From NCBI GenBank assembly GCA_964579505.1, contig CAZOGC010000013.1:4808-68807 (forward strand): DNA of 64,000 nt. The letters are read 5' to 3'. The number at the start of each line of letters is the position of its first letter. Within the stretch, counting starts at the first letter, position 1. The DNA is from JAJYSO01 sp964579505. Lineage in GTDB: Bacteria; Bacteroidota; Bacteroidia; Flavobacteriales; Flavobacteriaceae. Shown one piece after another: positions 37,680 to 47,219 of this stretch. A program made the translations under genes and the position numbers. The notes beneath the pieces were generated by a model. That model saw nothing but the letters and a program-made list of their open reading frames with translations. It did no database searches and was not told the origin of the DNA.

Positions 37680-39164
37680 CTACACGTTTTCTAAAAAATC
37701 TACTGCCTTTTTAATTTCAACCGCCATTATTTTGTCTTGAGTTACCAACGGAACCTCTTTTCTAAATTTAGAAACAAAGTCTGTTATAAAAGTAGAAGAT
37801 TGTTCAGGCTCTCTGTAGTGCAATGCTTGAGAAGCATTAAACAATTCTATCGCTAAAATAGTCTGTACATTGTTTACCACTTTTATCAATTTAGTGGCTG
37901 AATTGGCTCCCATACTCACATGGTCTTCTTGCCCATTAGACGAAGGTATAGAATCTATACTAGCCGGAGTACACCACTGTTTATTTTGACTAACAATACT
38001 GGCTGCAGTGTACTGTGGAATCATAAATCCGTTGTTGAGTCCCGGATCTTCCACTAAAAAATCCGGTAAACCGCGTTGTCCGGAAACCAATTTATAAATA
38101 CGTCTTTCTGAAATATTTCCCAACTCAGCTAATGCAATGGCTAAATAATCCATTGCCAATGCCAAGGGTTGCCCGTGAAAATTTCCGCCAGAAATAATTT
38201 CATCCTCTTCTACAAAAATATTAGGATTGTCGGTTACACTATTAATTTCAGTTTTTACTGTTTGGTGTACGAACCGCAAAGTGTCTTTAGAAGCCCCGTG
38301 AACCTGTGGAATACAACGAAAAGAATACGGATCTTGCACGTACTCTTTTGGGCGGTTTGCCAACGGACTATCTTTTAAGTACGACAAAATAGTGGCGGCT
38401 GTTTCTACTTGTCCTTGGTGTGCACGCACTTTATGAACCAATGGGCTGAACGGCGCTAACGTACAGTCAAAAGCATCCATAGAAACCGCTCCGATAATAT
38501 CGGCCAATTTAGCAAGTTTATCGGCTTTTATTAAAGTATAAACAGCATGCGCGCTCATAAACTGAGTGCCATTTAACAAGGCAAGCCCTTCTTTGCTGTG
38601 CAAAGTCAAAGGCTTCCAGCCTTTTTCAGCCAACACGTTGGCTGTAGGGCTTATTTTTCCATTATAGTATACTTCTCCTTTTCCTAAGAGAGGAAGACTT
38701 AAATGCGCTAACGGTGCCAAATCACCAGAAGCACCTAAAGAGCCTTGTTCATATACCACCGGTATAACATCTTCATTATAAAAATCGAGCAAACGCTGCG
38801 CTACAGCTTCGGTTATTCCGGAATGTCCATAACTCAATGATTGTACTTTGAGGAATAACATCAACTTAACTATCTCGGGGTTCACTTTATCACCTGTTCC
38901 GCAAGCGTGAGACATTACAAGATTTTCTTGTAATTGAGATAATTTCTCCTTGGCTATTTTTACATTACAGAGCGATCCGAAACCAGTGTTTATTCCATAG
39001 AAAGGAGTTTCTGAACGGGCCATTTTCTGATCGAGATAATCGCGCGTTTTTTGAATAGTTGCTTTAGCTTCGTCGCTCAACATTAATTTTTTATGAGCGG
39101 TTATAATTTCTTGAATATCTTTTGTAGATAAAGGTTTACTACTTATATAATGAATTTCTGCCAT
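37680..39164 (-). CDS. hutH: histidine ammonia-lyase
   Basis: The 494-residue enzyme deaminates histidine to urocanate, the first step of histidine use. The MIO cofactor triad Ala145-Ser146-Gly147 is in GSLGASGDLAPLAHLSL. YGINTGFGSL, NLVMSHACGTGD, SGGNFHGQPLALAMD and QYTAASIVSQNK are all diagnostic. The length fits HutH rather than plant PAL. The other hut genes are not in the window. The nnrDE gene is 36 bp upstream in the same direction. Confidence 0.93.
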   Translation of the reverse strand: MAEIHYISSKPLSTKDIQEIITAHKKLMLSDEAKATIQKTRDYLDQKMARSETPFYGINTGFGSLCNVKIAKEKLSQLQENLVMSHACGTGDKVNPEIVKLMLFLKVQSLSYGHSGITEAVAQRLLDFYNEDVIPVVYEQGSLGASGDLAPLAHLSLPLLGKGEVYYNGKISPTANVLAEKGWKPLTLHSKEGLALLNGTQFMSAHAVYTLIKADKLAKLADIIGAVSMDAFDCTLAPFSPLVHKVRAHQGQVETAATILSYLKDSPLANRPKEYVQDPYSFRCIPQVHGASKDTLRFVHQTVKTEINSVTDNPNIFVEEDEIISGGNFHGQPLALAMDYLAIALAELGNISERRIYKLVSGQRGLPDFLVEDPGLNNGFMIPQYTAASIVSQNKQWCTPASIDSIPSSNGQEDHVSMGANSATKLIKVVNNVQTILAIELFNASQALHYREPEQSSTFITDFVSKFRKEVPLVTQDKIMAVEIKKAVDFLENV

Positions 39165-39200
39165 ACTATTTTGTTTTACGTATAAGAAAGTTTGTTTTTC

Positions 39201-40718
39201 TTATTGTGTTTCCTTTTTCAGGGCTTGGAAGGCGCGCCCAAAATTAAGTATTAAATCGCCGGCAACCAAAGCTTCTTCAGAAGAATCCTCTACAGCTATA
39301 TCTCCTGCTTTTCCATGTAAATAAACCCCTAACAATGCCGCTTCTTCAGGGGTGTACCCTTGCGCCATTAGTCCGGTGAGTAATCCGGCCAGTACATCTC
39401 CGCTTCCGGCAGTGGCCATTCCGGGGTTTCCGGTGGAGTTGATATAGACTTGTTTTGAAGTAAAGATCATAGTAAAAGCTCCTTTCAGTATTAAAATAAT
39501 CGCATATTTTTTTACAAAAGCGCTAGCCTTTCTTATTTTTTCTAAATCATTTTTCCATGGGCCAATTAACCGACTCAATTCCTTGGGGTGTGGTGTCAAC
39601 AAAGAATTTTGAGGTACCAAGGATAGCCAATCAAGGTGCCGTGCCAGTATATTCAATCCATCGGCATCAATCACCATAGGAGCTTCGGTTTGCTGTAACA
39701 ATGTTTTAAAAAAAGTGGCTGTATCGGGGTGTGTTCCGGCTCCTATACCAAAACAAACAGTAGTTGGTATGAACGTAGGTGCTTCAAAATCACTTAAATG
39801 AGTGGTTTCCGGAGAGGTTAAAACCATAGCTTCGGGAGCAGTTGTTTGTAGGATAACATATCCGCAGGAGGGAATTAAACTCGTAACTTTTCCGGCCCCG
39901 GCGCGCAAAGCCGCTTGTGTAGCCAATACCACACTGCCCATTTTTCCATAGCTACCACCGACGACTAACCCATGACCAAAAGTACCTTTATGTGCAAAAT
40001 GCGGTCTTTTTTTTGGTAAGGAAGCTATTTGGCCGATCTCAAGTTGTATAAAATTTGTTTTGAGTTGTTGAAGGTAATCGGCGTCTAAACCAATATCAAG
40101 TACAGTTATTTTTCCTGCAAAAGCGGCAGTTTGCGGAAGAAAAAAAGTGAGTTTGGGACACTGAAATGTAAGCGTATACGTAGCTTTTAATACTTCGCCA
40201 CCTTCTAAAATTGAATGAGCCGGCAATCCGCTGGGCATATCTATAGCCCATACTAATGTTTGCTGAGTGTTGAGGTGAGCTACCAATTTGTTGACCCATT
40301 GTGGCATAGATCGATTGAGTCCAATGCCAAAAATAGCATCTATTATAATCCAGTCGGTAGAAATTGTGGGGGATGCTGCTTGCTCATTTAATGTAATGAT
40401 CTCTACTGCTTTTAATTTTTGTAAACGCATAAAATTGGCTGAAAAGTCTGCTGATGGCTTAACTCCATAGCGTACAATGAACACTTTAACAGTAGCATTA
40501 TCCTCCGCTAGTTTTCGAGCAATTACTAACCCATCTCCCCCATTATTGCCTACGCCACAAAAAACAGCAAAAGCACTATTATCAATACGTTCTTTTTCTT
40601 TTATCTTTTGATAAGCCAACGATGCTGCTCGCTCCATTAATTGTAAAGAACTAATATGCTGTTTTTGAATAGTAATTTTATCAGCTTCGGCTAGTTGTCG
40701 GGGTGTATATATCTTCAT
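39201..40718 (-). CDS. nnr: bifunctional NAD(P)H-hydrate repair enzyme (epimerase and dehydratase)
   Basis: The 505-residue fusion repairs hydrated NAD(P)H. The N-terminal half (about 1-215) is the YjeF-N epimerase domain with FCGVGNNGGDGLVIARKL and AIDMPSGLPAH. The C-terminal half (about 225-500) is the ADP-dependent dehydratase of the ribokinase fold, with KGTFGHGLVVGGSYGKMGSVVLA, LTPHPKEL and GNPGMATAGSGDVLAGLL. This order is the standard bacterial Nnr fusion. Confidence 0.95.
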   Translation of the reverse strand: MKIYTPRQLAEADKITIQKQHISSLQLMERAASLAYQKIKEKERIDNSAFAVFCGVGNNGGDGLVIARKLAEDNATVKVFIVRYGVKPSADFSANFMRLQKLKAVEIITLNEQAASPTISTDWIIIDAIFGIGLNRSMPQWVNKLVAHLNTQQTLVWAIDMPSGLPAHSILEGGEVLKATYTLTFQCPKLTFFLPQTAAFAGKITVLDIGLDADYLQQLKTNFIQLEIGQIASLPKKRPHFAHKGTFGHGLVVGGSYGKMGSVVLATQAALRAGAGKVTSLIPSCGYVILQTTAPEAMVLTSPETTHLSDFEAPTFIPTTVCFGIGAGTHPDTATFFKTLLQQTEAPMVIDADGLNILARHLDWLSLVPQNSLLTPHPKELSRLIGPWKNDLEKIRKASAFVKKYAIILILKGAFTMIFTSKQVYINSTGNPGMATAGSGDVLAGLLTGLMAQGYTPEEAALLGVYLHGKAGDIAVEDSSEEALVAGDLILNFGRAFQALKKETQ

Positions 40719-40847
40719 AAAGTACCTTTAAAAGCTCCCTAAAAGTAAACTATTATTAGTGATAAATTGAAAGGATGCGATATGAATTTTTATTTTCTCT
40801 TTAAGTAGAATGCTCCTCTTCTAGCTAAATAAATAAAGACAAAAACT

Positions 40848-40855
40848 TATATTTG
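40848..40855 (+). promoter_or_regulatory. -7 promoter element for gcvT
   Basis: TATATTTG matches TAnnTTTG and ends 20 bp before the gcvT ATG. No glycine-riboswitch-like structure is evident in this short leader. Confidence 0.45.
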
Positions 40856-40875
40856 CCCTAAAACTTTTATCTTTT

Positions 40876-41958
40876 ATGAAAACGACTGCACTTACCCCTA
40901 TTCATAAATCTCTAGGAGCTAAAATGGCTGAATTTGCCGGATATGAAATGCCTATCTCTTATGAAGGTGTAAACGTAGAACACCAGACAGTACGCGAAAA
41001 ACTCGGCGTTTTTGATGTATCGCATATGGGTGAGTTTACAATCTCAGGTCCCCATGCTTTAGAACTTATTCAAAAAGTTTCTTCTAACGATGCTTCAAAA
41101 TTGGTTGATGGACAAGCACAATATTGCTGTATGCCGAATGAAACCGGAGGAATTGTAGATGATTTAATCGTGTACCGTATAGATGCAGAACATTATTTAG
41201 TGGTACCGAATGCTGCCAATATTGAAAAAGATTTCAATTGGATTAATAAACATAACACCATGGGGGCTGAAGTAAAAAACGTGTCTGATGAATACGGACA
41301 GTTAGCTATTCAGGGTCCTAAAGCGGTTGAAGCAATGCAGAAATTGGCGTCAGTTGACTTAAGCGCCATTAAATTTTACCATTTTACGATAGGAGAATTT
41401 GCCGGAATAAAAGAAGTAATTATTTCCGGAACCGGGTATACCGGCAGCGGCGGATTAGAAATTTATTTTAAACCGAATGATGCTGAGCATATCTGGAAAT
41501 CAGTTATGGAAGCAGGTAAAGAATACGGCATTAAGCCTATTGGTTTGGCAGCTAGAGACACGTTGCGTTTAGAAATGGGGTTTTGTTTGTACGGGAATGA
41601 TATTGATGATACTACTTCTCCACTAGAAGCTAAATTGGGATGGATTACCAAATTTACCAAAGACTTTATAAATGCTGAAAATCTAAAAAAACAGAAGGAA
41701 GAAGGGGTTACCCGTAAACTCACTGCTTTTGAATTAACCGGAAAAGGAATTCCGCGTCACGGATATGAAATTGTAGATAGCGAAGGAAACAGTATTGGTC
41801 ATGTAACTTCCGGGACAAAATCACCATCAACCGGAAAAGCTATCGGTTTGGGGTATGTAAACATACCTCATCACAAACTGGGGTCAGAAATATTTGTCCA
41901 AATTCGTAAAAAAACAATTCCGGCTCAAGTGGTAAAATTGCCTTTCTACAAAGGATAA
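40876..41958 (+). CDS. gcvT: glycine cleavage system aminomethyltransferase (T protein)
   Basis: The 360-residue T protein transfers the aminomethyl carbon of glycine to tetrahydrofolate. It shows GAKMAEFAGYEMPISYEGV, FDVSHMGEFTISGP, SGTGYTGSGGLEIYF, the folate-site GLAARDTLRLEMGFCLYGND and the C-terminal barrel VTSGTKSPSTGKAIGLGYV. The length is typical. gcvH and gcvP are not adjacent, as is common in Bacteroidota. It has its own promoter and a hairpin after it. Confidence 0.97.
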   Translation: MKTTALTPIHKSLGAKMAEFAGYEMPISYEGVNVEHQTVREKLGVFDVSHMGEFTISGPHALELIQKVSSNDASKLVDGQAQYCCMPNETGGIVDDLIVYRIDAEHYLVVPNAANIEKDFNWINKHNTMGAEVKNVSDEYGQLAIQGPKAVEAMQKLASVDLSAIKFYHFTIGEFAGIKEVIISGTGYTGSGGLEIYFKPNDAEHIWKSVMEAGKEYGIKPIGLAARDTLRLEMGFCLYGNDIDDTTSPLEAKLGWITKFTKDFINAENLKKQKEEGVTRKLTAFELTGKGIPRHGYEIVDSEGNSIGHVTSGTKSPSTGKAIGLGYVNIPHHKLGSEIFVQIRKKTIPAQVVKLPFYKG

Positions 41959-41979
41959 ATTAACCATATTAGAATAATG

Positions 41980-42016
41980 AATAGCTGTCTCATAACTTGT
42001 TTTTGAGACAGCTATT
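41980..42016 (+). terminator. long hairpin after gcvT
   Basis: AATAGCTGTCTCA (41980-41992) pairs perfectly over 13 bp with TGAGACAGCTATT (42004-42016). The stem is strong, but only a mixed ATGTTTATACTTTCTT tail follows. Confidence 0.6.
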
Positions 42017-42110
42017 ATGTTTATACTTTCTTAAAAAACATTATAAACCATCAAACTGCTTATAAGTTTTCTAAATTTTTAGGTAGTTTGCCAACCAAAG
42101 AAAAGGCCGC

Positions 42111-42935
42111 ATGGCACAGATTCCAAAAATATTAATACTGGGTGGAAGTGGTTTTATTGGACAAGGAATATACCACGAACTCTCTCCTTTTTATGAAGTA
42201 CATGCCACGTATTATCGGACGAATGCGGCATGGGAGAAAAAACAAAATTTTCATCAATGGAATGTAGAGACTGAACCGCTGTCTATTTTGTTAGAAAACC
42301 TGAGGCCTACTATAATTATTTCGGCTTTACGCGGTGATTTTCAGGCACAAATAAGCGCTCATTTTGAAGCTATTGTGTATATAATGAAGCATTCCTGCCG
42401 ATTGATTTTCTTGTCTTCTGCCAATGTTTTTGACGCTTTTACCAATTTTCCTTCTTACGAGTACGACAAAACACTTTCCACGAGCATATACGGTCGATTT
42501 AAGATAAAAATTGAGAATGCATTATTGCGTTTGCCTAATGAAAAATACCTCATTGCTCGACTCCCCATGGTTTTTGGGGTGAATTCTCATCGTATTGAAG
42601 AACTAAAAACTTTTTATAAGGTTGATGACCCTATTGAAATATTTCCGAATGTAATTATCAACGCAACGACGCTTAATAGCGTTACGCGCCAACTACATTA
42701 TTTGCTAAACCAAAAAGCAAATGGAGTATGGCATTTAGGTAGCACTGATTTGATTCATCATGGAGATTTGATTTTAGCTATTTGTGAAAAATTAAACCTT
42801 GACAGACCACGAATTACGCAAGTTTACGAATCTAATGATGATCGGTATTTGGCTATTTTGCCCGAAACCAACCTGTTGCCTGAATACCTAAACATTACTA
42901 CAGAAGAAGTAATAGAGGATTCTGTAATACTGTAG
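42111..42935 (+). CDS. NAD(P)-dependent epimerase/dTDP-4-dehydrorhamnose-reductase-like protein
   Basis: The 274-residue extended-SDR fold protein has the nucleotide motif LGGSGFIGQG (residues 9-18), a Thr-rich active-site strand LIFLSSANVFDAF and the catalytic Tyr-Lys in SIYGRFKIKIE. The C-terminal GVWHLGSTDLIHHGDLILAI resembles RfbD-type reductases. It may act on a sugar nucleotide or another small substrate; neighbouring genes give no hint. It lies between two hairpins, so it is probably expressed alone. Confidence 0.72.
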   Translation: MAQIPKILILGGSGFIGQGIYHELSPFYEVHATYYRTNAAWEKKQNFHQWNVETEPLSILLENLRPTIIISALRGDFQAQISAHFEAIVYIMKHSCRLIFLSSANVFDAFTNFPSYEYDKTLSTSIYGRFKIKIENALLRLPNEKYLIARLPMVFGVNSHRIEELKTFYKVDDPIEIFPNVIINATTLNSVTRQLHYLLNQKANGVWHLGSTDLIHHGDLILAICEKLNLDRPRITQVYESNDDRYLAILPETNLLPEYLNITTEEVIEDSVIL

Positions 42936-42972
42936 CCTATAAACTATGTGTTAGTGTAGCTGCGTCGCAATT

Positions 42973-43001
42973 AAAAAAGGCGATAAATGTGATTATCGCC
43001 T
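42973..43001 (-). terminator. terminator for the thiolase gene
   Basis: On the minus strand, AGGCGATAA (43001-42993) pairs perfectly with TTATCGCCT (42986-42978) around a 6-nt loop. It is followed by UUUUUU. It lies 110 bp after the thiolase stop codon. Confidence 0.7.
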
Positions 43002-43111
43002 ATTAACGTTGACGTCATAAGAACATAAGACAAGATCAGAGAAGCCAAAATATTGACTGTATCATCACCTTATTCTACTTGATGACTTTGGAGTATAAAA
43101 AGTAAAAAAAA

Positions 43112-44320
43112 CTAGCTTACGTTTTCAATAATACCGGCGTAGCCCTGCCCTACTCCAACACACATAGTTATCAAAGCATATTTTTTACCGGTAAGTTGCA
43201 ATTCTAATGCTGCAGAATAGCAAATACGAGTGCCGGTAACACCCAACGGATGACCGATAGCTATGGCTCCACCATTAGGGTTAATGCGCAAATCGTCGTC
43301 TTTTAATCCCCAGGCACGTATGCAGGCCAAACTTTGCGAAGCAAAGGCCTCATTAAGTTCAATAATATCCATGTCATCCATGGTTAATCCTGCTTTTTTT
43401 AATGCTTTGTTAGAAGCTTCTACCGGACCTATGCCCATAATACGCGGTTCTACTCCAACTACAGCAGAGCTAACAAACCGAGCGATGGGTTTTAAGTCGT
43501 ATTTCTTTACCGCGTTGTCTGAGGCTATAATCGTAGCGGCCGCTCCGTCGTTGAGTCCTGATGAGTTACCGGCAGTTACAGTTCCGTCTTTCTTACGAAA
43601 GGCCGGCCGGAGTTTAGCAAGTATTTCTGGCGTAGTGTTGGGTTTTATAAATTCGTCATTGGTAACTACTAGCGGGTCTTGCTTGCGCCGAGGAATGCTT
43701 ACCGGCATAATTTCTTTTGCCAAACGCCCGTTTTTTTGCGCCTGACTGGCTTTCATCTGACTCCAATAAGCAAAAGCGTCTTGATCTTCACGAGAAATAT
43801 GGTATTTATCAACTAAATTTTCGGCGGTAAATCCCATTCCGTCAGTACCGTACATTTCTTCCATTTTTGGGTTTACAAATCGCCATCCAAAACTGGTATC
43901 ATACATTTTGGCATCTGATCCGTAGGCCTGTGAAGGTTTGGAAACAGCATAGGGACCACGGGTCATGCTTTCTACTCCTCCAGCGATAAATAAATCACCG
44001 TCACCGGCTTTTATAGCGCGGTTAGCGTGCACAATGGCAGAAAAACCGCTGCTGCATAAACGATTAACTGTCTCTCCCGGAACGGTATAAGGCAAGCCGG
44101 CCAAAAGTGCTGCCATGCGTGCTACATTGCGGTTATCTTCTCCTGCTTGGTTAGCACAACCTAAAATAACATCATCATAGGCGTCTTTGGGTATAGTAGG
44201 ATTTCGTTTTACAATTTCGGCAATTACCATAGCCGCCAAATCATCAGTACGTACCGGAGACAGAGCACCTTTAAATTTTCCGATTGGCGTTCTAATTCCG
44301 TCTATAATATAGGTATTCAT
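43112..44320 (-). CDS. paaJ: 3-oxoadipyl-CoA thiolase-like acetyl-CoA acyltransferase
   Basis: The 402-residue thiolase cleaves a 3-oxoacyl-CoA with CoA. The nucleophile is Cys89 in NRLCSSGFSAI; NPNGGAIAIGHPLGVTGTR holds the catalytic His and MCVGVGQG the second Cys. The N-terminus (YIIDGIRTPIGKFKGALSPVRTDDLAA) is characteristic of PcaF/PaaJ, which splits 3-oxoadipyl-CoA to succinyl-CoA and acetyl-CoA. It neighbours a PaaI thioesterase, supporting a phenylacetate role, though a broader beta-oxidation role is possible. It is separated from the main paa run by about 20 kb. Confidence 0.85.
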   Translation of the reverse strand: MNTYIIDGIRTPIGKFKGALSPVRTDDLAAMVIAEIVKRNPTIPKDAYDDVILGCANQAGEDNRNVARMAALLAGLPYTVPGETVNRLCSSGFSAIVHANRAIKAGDGDLFIAGGVESMTRGPYAVSKPSQAYGSDAKMYDTSFGWRFVNPKMEEMYGTDGMGFTAENLVDKYHISREDQDAFAYWSQMKASQAQKNGRLAKEIMPVSIPRRKQDPLVVTNDEFIKPNTTPEILAKLRPAFRKKDGTVTAGNSSGLNDGAAATIIASDNAVKKYDLKPIARFVSSAVVGVEPRIMGIGPVEASNKALKKAGLTMDDMDIIELNEAFASQSLACIRAWGLKDDDLRINPNGGAIAIGHPLGVTGTRICYSAALELQLTGKKYALITMCVGVGQGYAGIIENVS

Positions 44321-44378
44321 AATATTTGTATATCAGATTATTGATTTTTAATAGTGTTCAAGTTTAATTTTGGTTTTA

Positions 44379-44804
44379 TTACCGTTCCCATTCTACACTG
44401 GTGCGGTACACCACTCCCTTAAATAGCGCCACTAATGTGTCGGCTTTTCTAACACGCACGATATAAAAGCCTAATTTGTTTTTTACGCTTTCAACTTCTG
44501 CTTCAGCTGTAATTTTATCACCTGCTTCTAATGCTTCAATATGGTTGATAGATGCTTCTATAGAAACGGCTTTCACTCCACGGGTATTACTGGCAAAAGC
44601 AAAAGCTGAATCTGCAAAAGAAAAAGTAATGCCTCCTTGTGCCTTTTTCATACCATTAAGCATTTCTTCTCTAATGGTCATTTTTAGTAGGCAATAATCT
44701 AGCTTTGTCGATACGATTTTTACCCCTAACCATTGGCTAAATGCATCATTAGTGAGCATCTTTTCAGCAATTTCTTGAGGGGTTAAGGAAAGTTTATTGG
44801 GCAT
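44379..44804 (-). CDS. paaI: PaaI hotdog thioesterase
   Basis: The 141-residue hotdog protein matches PaaI, which rescues stalled ring-CoA intermediates. The segment REEMLNGMKKAQGGITFSFADSAFAFASNTRG carries the catalytic Asp65. The usual HGG before it is QGG here (Gln56, codon CAA, one base from His). VSIEASINHIEALEAGDKITAEAEV completes the fold. The gene is just upstream of the thiolase gene in the same direction (58-bp gap). Confidence 0.88.
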   Translation of the reverse strand: MPNKLSLTPQEIAEKMLTNDAFSQWLGVKIVSTKLDYCLLKMTIREEMLNGMKKAQGGITFSFADSAFAFASNTRGVKAVSIEASINHIEALEAGDKITAEAEVESVKNKLGFYIVRVRKADTLVALFKGVVYRTSVEWER

Positions 44805-44828
44805 TATAATTCAAGTTTTATATAACGT

Positions 44829-46253
44829 CTAAGATACAAAAAAGTCATCTTTAAAACCTATAAGATATAGCTTTTCTCTAGCCCGGGTACAAGCCGTATA
44901 TAACCAACGTAAGTACTCTTTTGTAATTCCTTCCGGCAGATAGGGTTGCTCAACAAAAACAGTGTGCCATTGCCCCCCTTGTGATTTATGGCAGGTCATA
45001 GCATAACTAAACTTGACTTGTAGGGCGTTAAAATAGCGGTTGTTTTTAACTTTTAGGTACTTCTTGTATTTCGATTTTTCATCAACATAGTCTTTCATTA
45101 CCTCTTGATACAAACGGTTAGCGTCTTCATAAGGTAAAGATGGAGCGTTAATAGCGAGGGTATCTAGCATAATAACCGTTTCAAAAGGCTTCATTTTAGG
45201 ATAATCTACCATCTGCACTTTTACATGGGCAAACCGAAATCCATAGAGTTCTTTTAGGGTAAAAATTTCTAAAATTTCTACAATGTCTCCGTTGGCAATA
45301 AACCCGGCTTCACTCTGTGGCTTTATCCAAAAATAATTGTTTTTGACTACCATTAAATAATCGCCAGCGGCAATCTCATCTTCTCTAAACAAGATACGCG
45401 ATCTGATTTGCTGATTGTACAAATTAGCACGTTTATTAGACCGAACCACTAAAGCCGTTTCTTCGTGCCCTTGTTGCGTGTAGGCCTCATTTAGTGCATC
45501 CATAATTTCATCGCCGTCTATCAAACGAATCAGGTCTTTGCCCACGTGGTTATCAAATTGAAAAGCATCATAAAATCCATCTTTTATGTATTTGCGAAGC
45601 TCGGTAGCATTCTCTAAAATTCCACTTTCTTGTTGCTGGCGCACTACTTCCGTCAGCTCTATTTGTTCTATTTCTTTTTGGTATTTTAGTTGAAGTTGAT
45701 CGGCATTTAGCGCCGGACTTAATTCCATATTTACCGGCGGTAATTGAGCGGTGTCTCCTATAAGAATGAGTTGACAGTTTCTACCTGAATAAACATAGCT
45801 AATTAAATCATCTAACAAAGAACCGGAATCTGAAAACTTGCTTTTCCCGTCATAATCAGCAATCATAGAGGCTTCATCTATAATAAACAAGGTGTTTTTA
45901 TGCTTGTTTTTTTGTAAGGTAAATTGAATTTTTACTCCTGATTTTTTAGGGTGATATATTTTTCGGTGAATGGTATAAGCTTGGTACCCGGAATAATTTG
46001 TCATTACCTTTGCCGCTCTTCCGGTGGGCGCAGCCAAAACAGCACTCTTTTTTATTTTCCACAAGTTTTTGGTCAGAGTGCCTACAATACTTGTTTTTCC
46101 GGTACCGGCGTAGCCTTTTAGGACAAAGATTTTGTCGGTAGAATCAGTTATAATAAACCGGGCAAGTTTTTGTAGGGCAATATCTTGCTGTTGGGTGACC
46201 GTAAAAGGAAAATCGTGCAGTAATTGCTGATAAAATTCGTGTACAGTTGTCAT
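44829..46253 (-). CDS. RecD2-like/UvrD-type ATP-dependent helicase
   Basis: The 474-residue protein from the ATG at 46253 has Walker A GYAGTGKT (residues 47-54), IIDEASMI (motif II), ILIGDTAQLPPV and a C-terminal UvrD_C_2 domain (SYAMTCHKSQGGQW). YTACTRAREKLYLIG is motif VI. It resembles the single-chain RecD-like or Pif1-related helicases common in Bacteroidota, without N-terminal RecBC-binding parts. It likely acts on DNA ends or replication intermediates. A -7 element TATCTTTG lies at 46279-46286, so the six-codon-longer start at 46271 is unlikely. Confidence 0.85.
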   Translation of the reverse strand: MTTVHEFYQQLLHDFPFTVTQQQDIALQKLARFIITDSTDKIFVLKGYAGTGKTSIVGTLTKNLWKIKKSAVLAAPTGRAAKVMTNYSGYQAYTIHRKIYHPKKSGVKIQFTLQKNKHKNTLFIIDEASMIADYDGKSKFSDSGSLLDDLISYVYSGRNCQLILIGDTAQLPPVNMELSPALNADQLQLKYQKEIEQIELTEVVRQQQESGILENATELRKYIKDGFYDAFQFDNHVGKDLIRLIDGDEIMDALNEAYTQQGHEETALVVRSNKRANLYNQQIRSRILFREDEIAAGDYLMVVKNNYFWIKPQSEAGFIANGDIVEILEIFTLKELYGFRFAHVKVQMVDYPKMKPFETVIMLDTLAINAPSLPYEDANRLYQEVMKDYVDEKSKYKKYLKVKNNRYFNALQVKFSYAMTCHKSQGGQWHTVFVEQPYLPEGITKEYLRWLYTACTRAREKLYLIGFKDDFFVS

Positions 46254-46278
46254 AAACCGGAGAGCCTTCAAAAGAGAC

Positions 46279-46286
46279 CAAAGATA
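46279..46286 (-). promoter_or_regulatory. -7 promoter element for the helicase gene
   Basis: The minus strand reads TATCTTTG, an exact match to TAnnTTTG, ending 25 bp before the ATG at 46253. Confidence 0.45.
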
Positions 46287-46331
46287 CGTAGCCTATTTTA
46301 TCTTCGGGGCTTTTGTGAATAAAAAAAATTG

Positions 46332-46339
46332 TAGTTTTG
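46332..46339 (+). promoter_or_regulatory. -7 promoter element for DUF3822-rsmD
   Basis: TAGTTTTG at 46332-46339, with TTTG at 46312-46315 about 16 bp upstream, lies 43 bp before the ATG at 46383. Confidence 0.4.
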
Positions 46340-46382
46340 TCGGTGTTTCCTACAAATAAGGGCACAAAAATGCATTACCGTT

Positions 46383-47219
46383 ATGGCAGATACTTCACCA
46401 CATCATTCCTCTAAAACACTAACACTCTTGGTGGCTAGAGATGGCCTTAATTTTTGTGTTTCAACAGAAGAGAAAGTTTTGCATTTTTATGAAAAAACGT
46501 TTGCTGATCCCCAGCGCCCGGAAGATTTGTACAAAGAAATTAAATTGTATTTTTCACATACACTAAACCAAAATTTACTGGCCGCTATAGCGCAGGTACG
46601 CGTTTTTTATGCCAATGCGTTGTACACCTTGGTGCCGCAACCGTATTTTAATGAAGACAAGTTGAGTGATTATTTAAAATACAACGTAAAATTATTGCCC
46701 ACAGACGAGCTTGCATTTGATGAATTGCCTAATTTAAATGCCAATCTGGTATATGTACCTTATACCAATATCAACAATTATTTGTTTGATCAGTTTGGTG
46801 AGTTTACCTATCAGCACGCTGTATATGTTTTTTTGAAACACACACTTAAATGTAAAAGTGATACTACAAATAGCACAACACAAGTATTTGTAAACGTGTA
46901 TAATACGCATTTTGATACGTGTGTCTTTCAGAATGATAAATTACTCTTGTGTAATAGCTATAACTATTTTTCTGCTGAAGATTTTGTGTATTATTTATTG
47001 TTTGTTTTTGAGCAGCTAAAATTAGATGCCGAAAAACTAGAGCTACAGTTGTTTGGGGCTATTACAGAAGACATGAAAACCTACAAGTTATTGTATAAAT
47101 ATGTGCGAAATATCTCTTTTGCTACTAAAGAATATACTTATAAGATAGAAGATGCAGAGTTAAAGAAAGCACCTATACACCAGTATCAACTTTTATTAAA
47201 CGCCATGGTATGCGCATAG
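46383..47219 (+). CDS. DUF3822 protein
   Basis: The 278-residue protein matches the Bacteroidota family DUF3822: an N-terminal LTLLVARDGLNFCVSTEEKVLHFYEKTF, PQPYFNEDKLSDYLKYNVKLLPTDELAFDEL, VYVPYTNINNYLFDQFGEF and a C-terminal LQLFGAITEDM. The fold is ASKHA-like in outline, but no function is known. It overlaps rsmD by 10 bp; this pairing is conserved in many flavobacteria, so translational coupling is likely. Confidence 0.88.
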   Translation: MADTSPHHSSKTLTLLVARDGLNFCVSTEEKVLHFYEKTFADPQRPEDLYKEIKLYFSHTLNQNLLAAIAQVRVFYANALYTLVPQPYFNEDKLSDYLKYNVKLLPTDELAFDELPNLNANLVYVPYTNINNYLFDQFGEFTYQHAVYVFLKHTLKCKSDTTNSTTQVFVNVYNTHFDTCVFQNDKLLLCNSYNYFSAEDFVYYLLFVFEQLKLDAEKLELQLFGAITEDMKTYKLLYKYVRNISFATKEYTYKIEDAELKKAPIHQYQLLLNAMVCA

